A stretch of DNA of 64,000 nucleotides from Shewanella nanhaiensis (GCF_019457885.1 NZ_JAHZST010000003.1:310001-374000); one strand, 5' to 3'. Shown: positions 8,991 through 17,765, numbered from the stretch's first letter. The notes: generated from the letters alone by a model not told the origin. Numbers and translations: made by a program.

Positions 8991-10406
8991 CTATACGGTA
9001 ACGGGCTCCGGCTCATCGAGTTTATCGGCGTCTAAACGCTTAATCACAGCTCCATAAATAATTAAGGAGACAGCAGAAGCCGTGGCTATGGCCGCAAACA
9101 CATACCAGATATAGTGTGCATTCGCCGATGCACTCACCCAAGCCTCATGGGATTCGAAGGTACGAGGATCTGGGCAATATGCCTGAAGCAGATAACCTGA
9201 CAGACCGAAGCCCAAGAGTGAACTGATAAAGGAGTGGAGGTGGGAGAAACCCAGATACAAGCCCTCTTCTCCCTTAGGGGCCTGCAGTGAGAAGTACTCT
9301 AAAAAACGTGGTGAGATAAACGACTCTGCCAATCCCTGAAACACAATTCCCAATATCATCATGGCAGCGATAGGGTGCATCTGCATAAAACCAAGATCAA
9401 TATCCCCCTCTAGCATATTGCCAGAGGCCATTAAAAGCGCTGAAAGAGGCATGATGAACATGCCTATGGTCATGGAAAAGAGTGCGCTCCTGCGGCTCAT
9501 CAGCGAAGTCACAAAACTGACACTTAAAAAGACAACCAGAGGATTAACGTTGGCATACCAAGATGGTGACGCTCCCTCTCCCGCCATACGCAGAACATAC
9601 TTAGGCATAGTGGCGTAAAGCTGATGTTGAACCATCCAGAAACCGGTAATAATAAGGATCAGAGTTATTAAACGTGCGTTGATCAATACCTTACCTAGGG
9701 CATTCATCACCTCACTGAGTGACTTTCCTTCGCTATTTGATTCGGCATTTTTAAAGAAAAAGAAGATACTAATAAACGCCACTAAGGTCATAGTAGCGGC
9801 AAAGTAATTAAGGTTTACTAACCCTAAATCCCCCATAGACTCACGCAGTGGCTTAACCACAGTTTTCCCTGAAAAAGCGCCAATGTTCACCATCATATAA
9901 AAGATAGAGAAACCCTTTGCCCTGTTTGCCGTTGTGGTGGATTTTGCGACCGTTGCAGTGATCACCGCTTTGATAAAGGACCCACCTATCATGATAATCA
10001 CAAGGATCGGCACAATTACCCAGCGTATATCAGCGCTTTGTAATCCATGATAAACCACCTCTCTGCCATACTCGACCAGACCTTGCCCTTCGAGCAACGC
10101 AGGAAATATCGCTAAACCGGCATAGCCAACCGTCAACAAACCAAAGGCGAGCAGCAGTGCGCCTCTAAAACCCATCTTGTCCGCAAGTGCGCCAGTAAAA
10201 GTAGGTAGGAAATATAAGCCTGCAGAGAAGGAGCCAGCTAACCAAGCAGCTTCAACATCGGTAAAACCTAAGATGCGAGACAGATAAAGGGTGATCACGA
10301 TGAACACCCCGTAATAGGCGGCGCGCTCTAATAGTTCCACGCCATTTGCAATCCAAAATGTGGTTGGAAAGCCCAGCTTCGTTTCCGAAGCGGCACTGTT
10401 ATTCAT
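8991..10406 (-). CDS. MFS transporter, proton-dependent oligopeptide (POT)-like
   Basis: A 471-residue inner membrane transporter with about 12 membrane helices. The N-terminus has NGVELLERAAYYG, close to the ExxERxxYY motif of proton-coupled peptide transporters, and ALADKMGFRGAL is the usual MFS loop 2-3 signature. A longer frame goes up to 10481, but GGAAG lies eight bases before the ATG at 10406, which gives a normal N-terminus. The substrate is uncertain: POT members take di- and tripeptides, but the later POT signatures are not clear here. It is upstream of the DUF3313 gene and downstream of norR on the same strand, with gaps of over 130 bases. Confidence 0.75.
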   Translation of the reverse strand: MNNSAASETKLGFPTTFWIANGVELLERAAYYGVFIVITLYLSRILGFTDVEAAWLAGSFSAGLYFLPTFTGALADKMGFRGALLLAFGLLTVGYAGLAIFPALLEGQGLVEYGREVVYHGLQSADIRWVIVPILVIIMIGGSFIKAVITATVAKSTTTANRAKGFSIFYMMVNIGAFSGKTVVKPLRESMGDLGLVNLNYFAATMTLVAFISIFFFFKNAESNSEGKSLSEVMNALGKVLINARLITLILIITGFWMVQHQLYATMPKYVLRMAGEGASPSWYANVNPLVVFLSVSFVTSLMSRRSALFSMTIGMFIMPLSALLMASGNMLEGDIDLGFMQMHPIAAMMILGIVFQGLAESFISPRFLEYFSLQAPKGEEGLYLGFSHLHSFISSLLGFGLSGYLLQAYCPDPRTFESHEAWVSASANAHYIWYVFAAIATASAVSLIIYGAVIKRLDADKLDEPEPVTV

Positions 10407-10578
10407 ATTATTATCTTCCGGGTTTAAAGGTGAGTAAGAGACAGTGTCGCCCAAGCTAATTGCTCGCCCGCAGCGATGCAATCTTCACCATATCGATTTA
10501 ATCTCTTTTCTATATCGATGAAATATACCCCGTAATTAAACGCTTCACTCTTACTGAAAATCTACTGCCAGCCCACAC

Positions 10579-12165
10579 TTAACTGTCGGCAATGACGCTC
10601 TTGGCGACACGGATCCCCAGACGCTTAGCCAAACGATTTAAGTTAGCTCTATCTATCTCCAAACGTTTAGCCGTAGCCGACCAGTTTCCAGACTCCTCAG
10701 TTAACACTTGAGTGATCACCCGGCGCTGGAATGCTTCGGTGGCTAACTTGAGATTGGCTTCGACCTCTTCACTGATCCTTGGGGTTGAATCTCCTTTCAG
10801 CACGTTAGCTGACTGCAGGCTTGATGTTGCGACTAGATGTTCCATATGCTCTAGCCCGATACGTACTATCACCGAATTTACGCTGCCTTTAGCGCGCAGA
10901 GCTGCACGAGCAATCACATGCTCAAGCTCCCTGACATTACCCGGCCAGTCATATCGATTTAACGCATCGATAGCCGAAGAGGTAAGGGTAAGTTGCTGCA
11001 TTCCCAGCTTACGGCGAGTCAACTCAATAAAATAACCACTGAGCAGAGTCACATCTCCCTCTCGGGATCGAAGGGGGGGAACCGAAATAGGATAGACACT
11101 CAGCCTATGATAAAGATCGGCTCTAAAACGTCCCTCCTCTACCTCCACCTTTAACTTGCGATTTGTTGCCGCAAGAATACGTACATTCACTCGCTCAATG
11201 TCATCCTTACCAACAACCTGGATCTCTTGGTTTTGCAGCACACGCAGCAATTTACTCTGCACAGAGAGTGATAACTCACCTATCTCATCGAGAAAAATGG
11301 TGCCGCCGTCAGCTAAGCTGAACTTACCTATTCGGTTTCGGTCTGCCCCAGTAAACGCACCTTTTACATGACCAAACAGCTCACTCTCAATCAAGCTTTC
11401 AGGTAGTGCCGCACAGTTAACATATACAAGCGGCCCTTCGACCCGTTTAGATTGACGGTGCAGAGTCCTTGCCACCAGCTCCTTACCCACCCCCGTCTCC
11501 CCCTCAATCAAGATGGAGAAATCTGAGATGGCCACCATGTCTATCTCACGTTTAAGCTTAAGCATCACCAAGCTATCGCCAATCAACTCACCACCATCTT
11601 TTACTAAGGCTTCATGAGTCAACTCGGCAACCACCTGCTGATTATGCAGTGAGTGATGCTCCAGCTCCTGCAGTAAAATGGCGGTTTTTAGCGTTGCCGC
11701 CGACATGGCGGAGATGATATCTAAACTCCTTTTGGGAATATCATCAAAAGCGTTAGGACTCATGCTGTCCAAAGTGAGCACACCAATTAAATTATCATCT
11801 GACATCAATGGCAGACCCATGCAGGCGTGAACTGGCAGATCCCCCTCATGGGCGAGCAACATGCCATCATAGGGGTCAGGAAGTGGACTACTAGCAGCAA
11901 AACGTATTGGAGTCGATGACTCGCAGATCGCCTCAAATCTAGGGTGAGCGGCTATCTCAAAACGCCGTCCCAAGGCATCCTGAGTCAAGCCTTGTTGGGC
12001 TAAAGGCTTAAGAAACCCAGATTCAACATCCAGTAAAACAACCGCATCACACTCCACCGCATGCCTAACGGTACTCAGCAGACGCTCAAACCTATCTTTA
12101 GTGGTCAAACTATTTGCCAGATCCAGTGCTAACTCGATTAAAGCCTGTGGAGAGAGTTCACCCAC
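10579..12165 (-). CDS. norR: Nitric oxide-responsive sigma-54 activator NorR
   Basis: Bacterial enhancer-binding protein of 528 residues. The N-terminal GAF domain (about 20-170) senses NO through a non-haem iron; R76, Y99 and D100 in HPRFEAI and DPYDG match the E. coli NorR residues needed for iron/NO sensing. The AAA+ domain has Walker A GETGVGKE at 222-229 and the sigma-54 contact loop GAFTGA at 269-274. A Fis-type HTH ends the protein. The start is a GTG with GAGG six bases upstream. It diverges from the small membrane protein-nnrS-hmp set, whose control region carries matching NorR and sigma-54 sites. Confidence 0.95.
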   Translation of the reverse strand: MGELSPQALIELALDLANSLTTKDRFERLLSTVRHAVECDAVVLLDVESGFLKPLAQQGLTQDALGRRFEIAAHPRFEAICESSTPIRFAASSPLPDPYDGMLLAHEGDLPVHACMGLPLMSDDNLIGVLTLDSMSPNAFDDIPKRSLDIISAMSAATLKTAILLQELEHHSLHNQQVVAELTHEALVKDGGELIGDSLVMLKLKREIDMVAISDFSILIEGETGVGKELVARTLHRQSKRVEGPLVYVNCAALPESLIESELFGHVKGAFTGADRNRIGKFSLADGGTIFLDEIGELSLSVQSKLLRVLQNQEIQVVGKDDIERVNVRILAATNRKLKVEVEEGRFRADLYHRLSVYPISVPPLRSREGDVTLLSGYFIELTRRKLGMQQLTLTSSAIDALNRYDWPGNVRELEHVIARAALRAKGSVNSVIVRIGLEHMEHLVATSSLQSANVLKGDSTPRISEEVEANLKLATEAFQRRVITQVLTEESGNWSATAKRLEIDRANLNRLAKRLGIRVAKSVIADS

Positions 12166-12240
12166 TGTCTACCTCACTGTTTATCTATCTGTTGCCATTA
12201 AGGAACACGTTAACATGAACTAACTCAAAACACATCAATC

Positions 12241-12281
12241 GAGTCAATATGACTACATTCAGTATGTAGTCATATTGACTC
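12241..12281. promoter_or_regulatory. Two NorR-type enhancer sites inside a perfect 18-bp inverted repeat
   Basis: Bases 12241-12258 are repeated in inverted form at 12264-12281 with a five-base spacer and no mismatch. Each arm contains GTCA-N3-TGAC (12243-12253 and 12269-12279), which fits the GT-N7-AC consensus bound by NorR. The sites are 55-95 bases upstream of the sigma-54 promoter, a normal enhancer distance. The E. coli norV promoter has three sites; I find only two exact ones here. Confidence 0.8.
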
Positions 12282-12333
12282 ATTACAAGTGTAAGTAAAA
12301 ACAAAACAGCATAAAATCATAAAGTTACATTTC

Positions 12334-12349
12334 TGGCATGGTATTCGCT
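12334..12349 (+). promoter_or_regulatory. Sigma-54 (-24/-12) promoter of the NO detoxification operon
   Basis: TGGCATGGTATTCGCT has GG at 12335-12336 and GC at 12347-12348 with exactly ten bases between, matching the TGGCAC-N5-TTGCW consensus. Transcription would start near 12360 and run into the gene at 12408. Confidence 0.8.
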
Positions 12350-12407
12350 ATGTCATAGGGTAGAGAAGATATCAGTGAATGAGTAAGCATAAATAGGTGA
12401 GGAGTTT

Positions 12408-12719
12408 ATGATGAGCACAGCACACGCAGCAATTCAACCAAGCTTAACGGCCAGTTGGTCAACCTATGAAGCTAGTCACTCACATAAAAGGAACAAGCGA
12501 AATTTCTCACGAGTTTTGCTCAGTGGTAACGGCGCTATGTTCATTGCAATGTTAGGCATAATAACCTGCATTATTATCGGCTATACCCACGATGAGTATT
12601 TCTCTTTATGGACCCAAGTCGCAAGCCATATTGCCCTTATTCTTTTTGCGACAGTAGTAAAAATAGGTTATGTGATGCGCTGTATCGGCCTACACGGCTT
12701 AGGCGCAACTCAGCTGTAA
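12408..12719 (+). CDS. Small two-span membrane protein of the NO operon
   Basis: A 103-residue protein with GAGGAG just before two adjacent ATG codons. The first about 40 residues are soluble and basic (HSHKRNKRN). Two hydrophobic helices follow (FIAMLGIITCIIIGY and ASHIALILFATVVKIGYV). It is the first gene after the sigma-54 promoter and is followed by nnrS after 54 bases, so it is very likely induced by nitric oxide. I do not recognise a named family with confidence. Its His, Cys and aromatic residues leave open a role in metal or haem contact, but nothing proves it. Confidence 0.7.
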   Translation: MMSTAHAAIQPSLTASWSTYEASHSHKRNKRNFSRVLLSGNGAMFIAMLGIITCIIIGYTHDEYFSLWTQVASHIALILFATVVKIGYVMRCIGLHGLGATQL

Positions 12720-12773
12720 ACCGCTTAAAAATTTAAGTTAAGTCATTATTTTTAATTAACATAAGAGCAGTAG

Positions 12774-14069
12774 ATGAGCAAAACTTTCCACAGCATCAAT
12801 GAACCCGCTAAACAGCAGGTCAGTAAAGCAAGACTCAATCAACAACTACACTCGACAGGAGAGCTATCGGACGCAGAGAAAACTCACTTGCCCCCTAAAT
12901 TGTTGAGTTTTACTCAACAGCCCCTATGGGATCTGGCATTTCGACCTTGGTTTCTAGCTGGTACCATAAGCTCAGTATTAAGCGTTGGAATATGGCTCCT
13001 ATTTCTCCATGGCTATCTTCCCGCTTTAGCAAGCTCTGGCCTGACTCCAGTGGCTTGGCATATTCATGAGATGTTATTTGGATTCGGGGCTACTATAGCG
13101 GTGGCTTTTCTACTGACCGCGGCGCAAACCTGGACCAATAAGCGCAGTATCAATGGCGGCTCTCTGCTAACCCTCACCTTGATCTGGTTGATGATACGCG
13201 CACTTCTGTGGAGTGATGATACAAAAATTCAGGTGCTCGCCTTAGTACTTCAAGCTGGGTGGTGGTTAGCCTGTATCGGTTTTCTCGCCTCTATGGTTAT
13301 CCGCGCTAAAAGCAAACGAAACTACCAGTTTATTCCTCTTCTTAGCGTGATGATGCTACTGAATTTAAGCTTCTTAATCGCTGACTTTAGCGGACATACT
13401 GAGCTAGCACTCCATCTAGCTCGCACAGCTATCCTAACCTTCGGCCTGCTGGTCGGCATCGTCGGTGGGCGTGTAATCCCCTTCTTCACCGGACGCGGCG
13501 CCGACAATGCTCAAGTAAAAGCCACGCCAATACTCGACAAACTTCTGCCAGTGGTCACGATTATCGGCATAGGTATCTTCTTCACTGGCCACTTTATTGC
13601 ACTACCTTTTACCCCCGCCTTTGCCTTAACCAGTGCGGGCATTATTCACCTGCTTAGACTCTGGCATTGGGATCCACTTTCGACGCGCAAAGTTCCACTT
13701 CTTTGGTCACTGCAATCGGCATATCTGGCCCTTGGGTTAGGTCTCGTCGCCTTAGGAGTAAGCTACCACACCGACTTAATTCGATTTGCCGATGCGCTAC
13801 ACCTGATCACCGTCGGTACCATAGGCGGCATGATCTTAGCGATGATCGCTCGCGTCTCTCTGGGTCATACAGGTCGACCACTTAAGCCACATCCATCACT
13901 GAATATCGCCTTTGCACTCATGTTTATCGGCACGCTAGTGAGGTTTATTCTGCCACTACTGCAGATGCCAATTATGGCCTGGGACATCAGCGCTATCTGC
14001 TGGATAACCGCTTTCTCCATTTTCATCTGGCACTACGCTCGCATTCTCATGAGTGCAAGAGCCAGCTAA
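12774..14069 (+). CDS. nnrS: NnrS family membrane protein
   Basis: A 431-residue polytopic protein with about 12 membrane helices. NnrS is known as a haem- and copper-containing membrane protein that lowers the damage of nitrosative stress. Signatures seen are LAFRPWFLAGT near residue 55, WHIHEMLFGFGATIAVAFLLTA near residue 95, GGRVIPFFTGRG around residue 235 and MIARVSLGHTGR near residue 360, with conserved His residues in the helices. It lies between the small membrane protein and hmp in the same direction with short gaps, under the NorR/sigma-54 promoter. Confidence 0.92.
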   Translation: MSKTFHSINEPAKQQVSKARLNQQLHSTGELSDAEKTHLPPKLLSFTQQPLWDLAFRPWFLAGTISSVLSVGIWLLFLHGYLPALASSGLTPVAWHIHEMLFGFGATIAVAFLLTAAQTWTNKRSINGGSLLTLTLIWLMIRALLWSDDTKIQVLALVLQAGWWLACIGFLASMVIRAKSKRNYQFIPLLSVMMLLNLSFLIADFSGHTELALHLARTAILTFGLLVGIVGGRVIPFFTGRGADNAQVKATPILDKLLPVVTIIGIGIFFTGHFIALPFTPAFALTSAGIIHLLRLWHWDPLSTRKVPLLWSLQSAYLALGLGLVALGVSYHTDLIRFADALHLITVGTIGGMILAMIARVSLGHTGRPLKPHPSLNIAFALMFIGTLVRFILPLLQMPIMAWDISAICWITAFSIFIWHYARILMSARAS

Positions 14070-14141
14070 GCGTTAATTTTCTACCTCAATCGAACGATAT
14101 TTTTCGTCATAAAACACACCCTATATCAGAAGGATATTTAG

Positions 14142-15344
14142 ATGTTATCTGAAAAACATATCAGCATAGTTAAGAGCACCATTCCCCTATTAGAGTCTGC
14201 TGGTACCGCCATTACTGAACATTTTTATCAGAGAATGTTTAACCATAACCCTGAGCTTAAAGATATTTTCAATATGAGCCATCAAAAAACTGGTGGCCAA
14301 CCTGCCGCACTGTTTAATGCTGTTGCCGCTTATGCTAAAAATATCGACAACTTAGGTGTACTTTCCGGTGCAGTAGAGCGCATCGCCCATAAGCACACTA
14401 GCTTCAATATCCAACCCGACCACTATCCGATTGTCGGACACCATCTACTAGAAACGCTACGGGAACTGGCACCCGATGCCTTTACCCCTGATGTTGAGGA
14501 AGCATGGGGCGCAGCCTATGGCTTGTTAGCTGGGATCTTTATTAAGCGTGAGGACGAGCTATATCAAAAGAGTGCCACTCAAGCAGGTGGCTGGCTTGGT
14601 GCAAGACAGTTCCGCGTTACTCAAAAACGTGAAGAGTCGAGCCTAGTCACTAGTTTTGTTTTCACCCCTGTCGATCAACAGCCAGTAATTGGTTATGAGC
14701 CTGGTCAATATTTAGGGATTAAAGTCGCACCTACCGATCATGAATTTCAGGAGATACGCCAATACTCACTGTCAGATAAGCCAAACGGCAGCAGCTACCG
14801 AATTTCGGTAAAACGTGAGGCAATAGGGATCCCAGGTGTTGTCTCTAACCATCTACATGACCACCTTAATCTTGATGATATTGTTGATATCTATCCACCT
14901 GCGGGAGATTTCCACTATATCGAACGTGAAGCACCTGTGGTACTCATCTCAGCGGGAGTTGGCGTCACTCCTATGCAATCCATGCTGGAGATGTTAGCCG
15001 ACAAAGCGTTTGATAAACCCGTCTTTTATCTGCATGCCTGCGAAAGTGTTGAGCAGCACTCATTCAATCAGCGAGTCAATCTGCTAAGCGAGAAGATAAA
15101 CCTTCAGCACCATACCTGGTACCGTGATATAGGCAGCCTAAATAAAGATCAGATGAGTGCCAATGTTCAGCAAGGTTTTATGAATCTAGCCCTGTTAAAA
15201 TCACAGCTACCTTTGACTGATGGTGATTTTTACCTATGCGGTCCCGTTGCCTTTATGCAATTTGCCAAGCAGCAACTGCTTGAGTTAAATGTCAGTGAAG
15301 AGCGCATCCACTATGAGGTGTTTGGCCCCCACGCAGATCTGTAA
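14142..15344 (+). CDS. hmp: Flavohemoglobin, nitric oxide dioxygenase
   Basis: Converts NO and oxygen to nitrate with NAD(P)H. The 400 residues have the full three-part layout: an N-terminal globin (about 1-140, proximal His in the IAHKHTSF segment), an FAD-binding barrel (YEPGQYLGIKV, RQYSLSD) and an NAD-binding part (VLISAGVGVTPMQSML and YLCGPVAFM). GAAGGAT precedes the ATG. It is the last gene of the NorR-controlled group, 72 bases after nnrS. Placing hmp directly under NorR differs from E. coli, where NsrR is the main regulator. Confidence 0.96.
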   Translation: MLSEKHISIVKSTIPLLESAGTAITEHFYQRMFNHNPELKDIFNMSHQKTGGQPAALFNAVAAYAKNIDNLGVLSGAVERIAHKHTSFNIQPDHYPIVGHHLLETLRELAPDAFTPDVEEAWGAAYGLLAGIFIKREDELYQKSATQAGGWLGARQFRVTQKREESSLVTSFVFTPVDQQPVIGYEPGQYLGIKVAPTDHEFQEIRQYSLSDKPNGSSYRISVKREAIGIPGVVSNHLHDHLNLDDIVDIYPPAGDFHYIEREAPVVLISAGVGVTPMQSMLEMLADKAFDKPVFYLHACESVEQHSFNQRVNLLSEKINLQHHTWYRDIGSLNKDQMSANVQQGFMNLALLKSQLPLTDGDFYLCGPVAFMQFAKQQLLELNVSEERIHYEVFGPHADL

Positions 15345-15473
15345 CAAGGCACTGAGAGGGCGGCTCAGTTTCATCTAATGCAGTGGCCCTCAACTAGCTC
15401 TTAGCAAACAATTCGGTTACCCTTTGGCGAAATTGCACTAACGCTAAATATGAACCCAAAAGAGCTAACCGCT

Positions 15474-15797
15474 ATGACAGAGACATCAAGCAAACCCAAT
15501 ATCAGTAAACAAGCGCTAATCGATACCCTTAACGCATGGGGAACTTCAAGCATCACAGCTGAGCAGCTTCAAGATTGGATGGTGACTCACTACGATCCAG
15601 ATGAAACAGATATTGGTCTCGGAGAGCCCGAGTGGACTGTGGAAGCGATGAATATCGTGATGAACGAGTATGAGATAGCTAAGTTGGCTAAATTTCGCTT
15701 AGAGAACTTCCAGCTAGCCATCGACTTTATCCAAGCCGATGAATCTCGCTTTAATCAGACTCGCCACCTTTTTCTACGTGAAGGCTTTAGGGATTAA
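15474..15797 (+). CDS. Conserved small soluble protein of unknown function
   Basis: A 107-residue acidic protein. The ATG at 15474 has AGAG nine bases upstream; an in-frame ATG at 15450 has no ribosome binding site. There is no signal peptide or membrane helix. The sequence is helical, with NAWGTSSITAEQLQDWM and a C-terminal FIQADESRFNQTRHLFL. I do not recognise the family. It is 130 bases after hmp and followed by a terminator-like hairpin, so it may be part of the NO transcript or independent. Confidence 0.6.
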   Translation: MTETSSKPNISKQALIDTLNAWGTSSITAEQLQDWMVTHYDPDETDIGLGEPEWTVEAMNIVMNEYEIAKLAKFRLENFQLAIDFIQADESRFNQTRHLFLREGFRD

Positions 15798-15863
15798 TAC
15801 AAGCTAATCCTCAATCATCTAGCCCCAGCCATCTAGCCCGAGTCATCTAGAGCAGAACTGTCT

Positions 15864-15893
15864 AGACCTGAATACTTCAGGTCTTCTCTCTTA
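15864..15893 (+). terminator. Terminator after the small soluble protein gene
   Basis: AGACCTGAA (15864-15872) pairs with TTCAGGTCT (15876-15884) around a three-base loop and is followed by TCTCTCTT. It is the end signal for the gene at 15474 and possibly for the hmp transcript. Confidence 0.65.
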
Positions 15894-15896
15894 TCT

Positions 15897-15925
15897 CCCC
15901 TTTTCCCTTTTCCCTTTTCCCTTTT
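15897..15925 (+). repeat. Short tandem TTTTCCC repeat in a long pyrimidine tract
   Basis: Three to four head-to-tail copies of the heptamer TTTTCCC sit at the end of a run of almost pure pyrimidines from about 15882 to 15926, 124 bases before the next gene. Such a tract can slip during replication or bend DNA. Confidence 0.85.
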
Positions 15926-16049
15926 AAAGCACAATATTCCCCACTATTCGTCAATATTCCACTTCATATTTATGCAGGAATACCTAAGAATACAGTTGCA
16001 GCCGGCAGCAAACTATCCATTCAAAACTATCAATACAAGGATTTTAAGC

Positions 16050-16769
16050 ATGACCATAGGAAAACAGATAAAGCACTTTAGAGCTGAAAGAAACTTCAGC
16101 CAACCTGAGCTTGCCGAGCTTGCGGGGATTGAGCAATCCTACCTCTCTAAACTGGAGAATGATAAATCCATCCCCTCTAATGAGATATTTCGCAACTTGC
16201 TCTCCGCACTATCAGTCAGCACCCAAGAGTTTATCGATTCGATTGATGCTAATGAGAGTAAACAGCAACTCAATCAGATCCCAGATATCGAGCAGCTACT
16301 GTCACAACAAGATAAGATGAAGTTTCAAAATATTCGCCGCTACCTCTATATCTCAAGCACCTTAATCATCTTAGGGTTAACCCTGTTTTATACAGGAAAC
16401 AGTAAACAACTTTTTAATGAAACTCGCTATCAATATGAGTCCTCAGGAATCGCGTTAGCCGATGAGCCCGATGATATCTTCTCCTCTTGGAGAAATCGTA
16501 TGGATACTAATGGTGAAGATGGTAGACAGTTAATGAGGGCCAAACGGCTAGAGATGGCCAATAGAGAAGATACTCACTACCTAGTATTCAGAGAATACAA
16601 AGGACAGGGGTTTATGATGGATGTGACGGGAGGGAAACGCCATTACAGGCTAGATAAAGAGGAGCAGATCCCCCGCCAAATTAACGCTTGGCTACAGATA
16701 TTCGGCGTCCTCTTACTCTGCAGCGGCATAATGGGATTTGTACTAGAGAGGCGATTAAGTCGACGTTAA
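16050..16769 (+). CDS. Membrane-anchored XRE-family transcriptional regulator
   Basis: A 239-residue protein. I choose the ATG at 16050 (AAGG nine bases upstream) over one at 15972, because the helix-turn-helix domain then starts at once. Residues 1-60 are a Cro/CI-type HTH (IGKQIKHFRAERNFSQ, GIEQSYLSKLEN). A first membrane helix is near residue 105 (LYISSTLIILGLTLFY), a hydrophilic domain of about 90 residues follows, and a second helix lies near the C-terminus (FGVLLLCSGIMGFVL). This puts the middle domain in the periplasm and the HTH in the cytoplasm, so it may read an envelope signal. Its targets are unknown. Confidence 0.75.
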   Translation: MTIGKQIKHFRAERNFSQPELAELAGIEQSYLSKLENDKSIPSNEIFRNLLSALSVSTQEFIDSIDANESKQQLNQIPDIEQLLSQQDKMKFQNIRRYLYISSTLIILGLTLFYTGNSKQLFNETRYQYESSGIALADEPDDIFSSWRNRMDTNGEDGRQLMRAKRLEMANREDTHYLVFREYKGQGFMMDVTGGKRHYRLDKEEQIPRQINAWLQIFGVLLLCSGIMGFVLERRLSRR

Positions 16770-16818
16770 GGTTAACTCTTGCATCTATGGCGTGATGAAG
16801 TACAACTCCCCTCTGGCC

Positions 16819-17570
16819 AATCACCACAGAGGACACGGAGTACCACGGAGAAGATCAAAAGACATCATTTTTGCCTCCATCTTTTCCTCCGTGAACTCTG
16901 TGAAGCGCAGCGCTCAGTGGTGAGAATATTTTTGTTTTTACAAGAAAGAATGGATCCCGGAACAGGTCCAGGATGACGGCAATGGCAAATGCACAGTTTG
17001 GCTTTTACTGTAAGCGAAGCGTTCCTATAGCATGAATTCCGTGAGCAGCGCATTCAGTACTCAAGTGAGTCGCCCGCAGCGACATTTATCTCAGCATTTT
17101 CTCGCAGCGCAGTGAGCTTGCGAACGACCTCGCAGGTACGAAGTGCCGCCCTCGAAGGGCGAAGCCCGATCTTCTCTACTTTAAACACCAACATAAGAAC
17201 AATCACCACAGAGAACACGGAGATCACGAAGAAGATCAAAAGACATCATTTTTGCCTCCATCTTTTCCTCCGTGAACTCTGTGAAGCGCAGCGCTCAGTG
17301 GTGAGAATATTCTTGTTTTTACAAGAAAGAATGGATCCCGGAACAGGTCCGGGATGACGGCAATCACAAATGCTCAGCTTGGCTTTTACTGTTAGCGAAG
17401 CGTTCCCATAGCCGCAGACTATTGCGTGAACCGCGCGTTCCGTACTCAAATGAATCGCCCACAGCGACATTCATCTCAGCTTTTTCTAGCAGCGCGCGAC
17501 CTCGCAGTGAGCTTGCGAACGTCCTAGCAGGCACGAAGTGCCGTCCTCGAAGGGCAAGCCCGACCTAAGG
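16819..17570. repeat. Two tandem copies of a 360-370 bp intergenic element
   Basis: The segment from about 16819 to 17178 recurs from about 17201 to 17570 with an offset of 381-382 bases and a few changes. Each copy contains CCACAGAG...CACGGAG near its left side and CTCCGTGAACTCTGTG further right (an imperfect inverted pair), then a CTTGTTTTTACAAG hairpin, then ATCCCGGA-N5-TCCGGGAT (perfect in copy 2 at 17335-17355, one mismatch in copy 1), and ends with a GCAGTGAGCTTGCGAACG segment related to the 45-bp tandem repeat at 23250. Open frames across it are not genes. The right end runs into yheV. Confidence 0.85.
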
Positions 17571-17765
17571 TTTAAACACACCAATCACATCGCCTGTTGC
17601 CTTCTTGGCAACCTGTTCATCGGCTTGCTGTTCGGTGTAATCACACTCCGTGCATTCGACCGTTTCAACCCCATTAAGCTTATACAACATGATACTGTCC
17701 ATGGCCTTACATTTAGGGCATTTGGCTCCGGCAACGAAACGTTTTTTTATTTTAGTGTCAGCCAC
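17565..17765 (-). CDS. yheV: YheV-like putative zinc-ribbon protein (DUF2387)
   Basis: A 66-residue protein, the same length as E. coli YheV and similar along its whole length: IKKRFVAGAKCPKCKAMDS, then VECTECDY, then VIGVFKP at the end. Two CxxC pairs suggest a bound zinc. The start is a GTG at 17765 with AAGG nine bases upstream; an upstream GTG at 17786 lacks a site. Its function is not established. In E. coli it lies in the same region as yheS, yheT, yheU and prkB, and here it is divergent from yheS. Confidence 0.85.
   Translation of the reverse strand: MADTKIKKRFVAGAKCPKCKAMDSIMLYKLNGVETVECTECDYTEQQADEQVAKKATGDVIGVFKP

Noticed and set aside
16779..17470. Several open frames of 60-80 codons in the duplicated element
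   Set aside because: They occur in both copies and on both strands, with no start signals, and are explained by the repeat.
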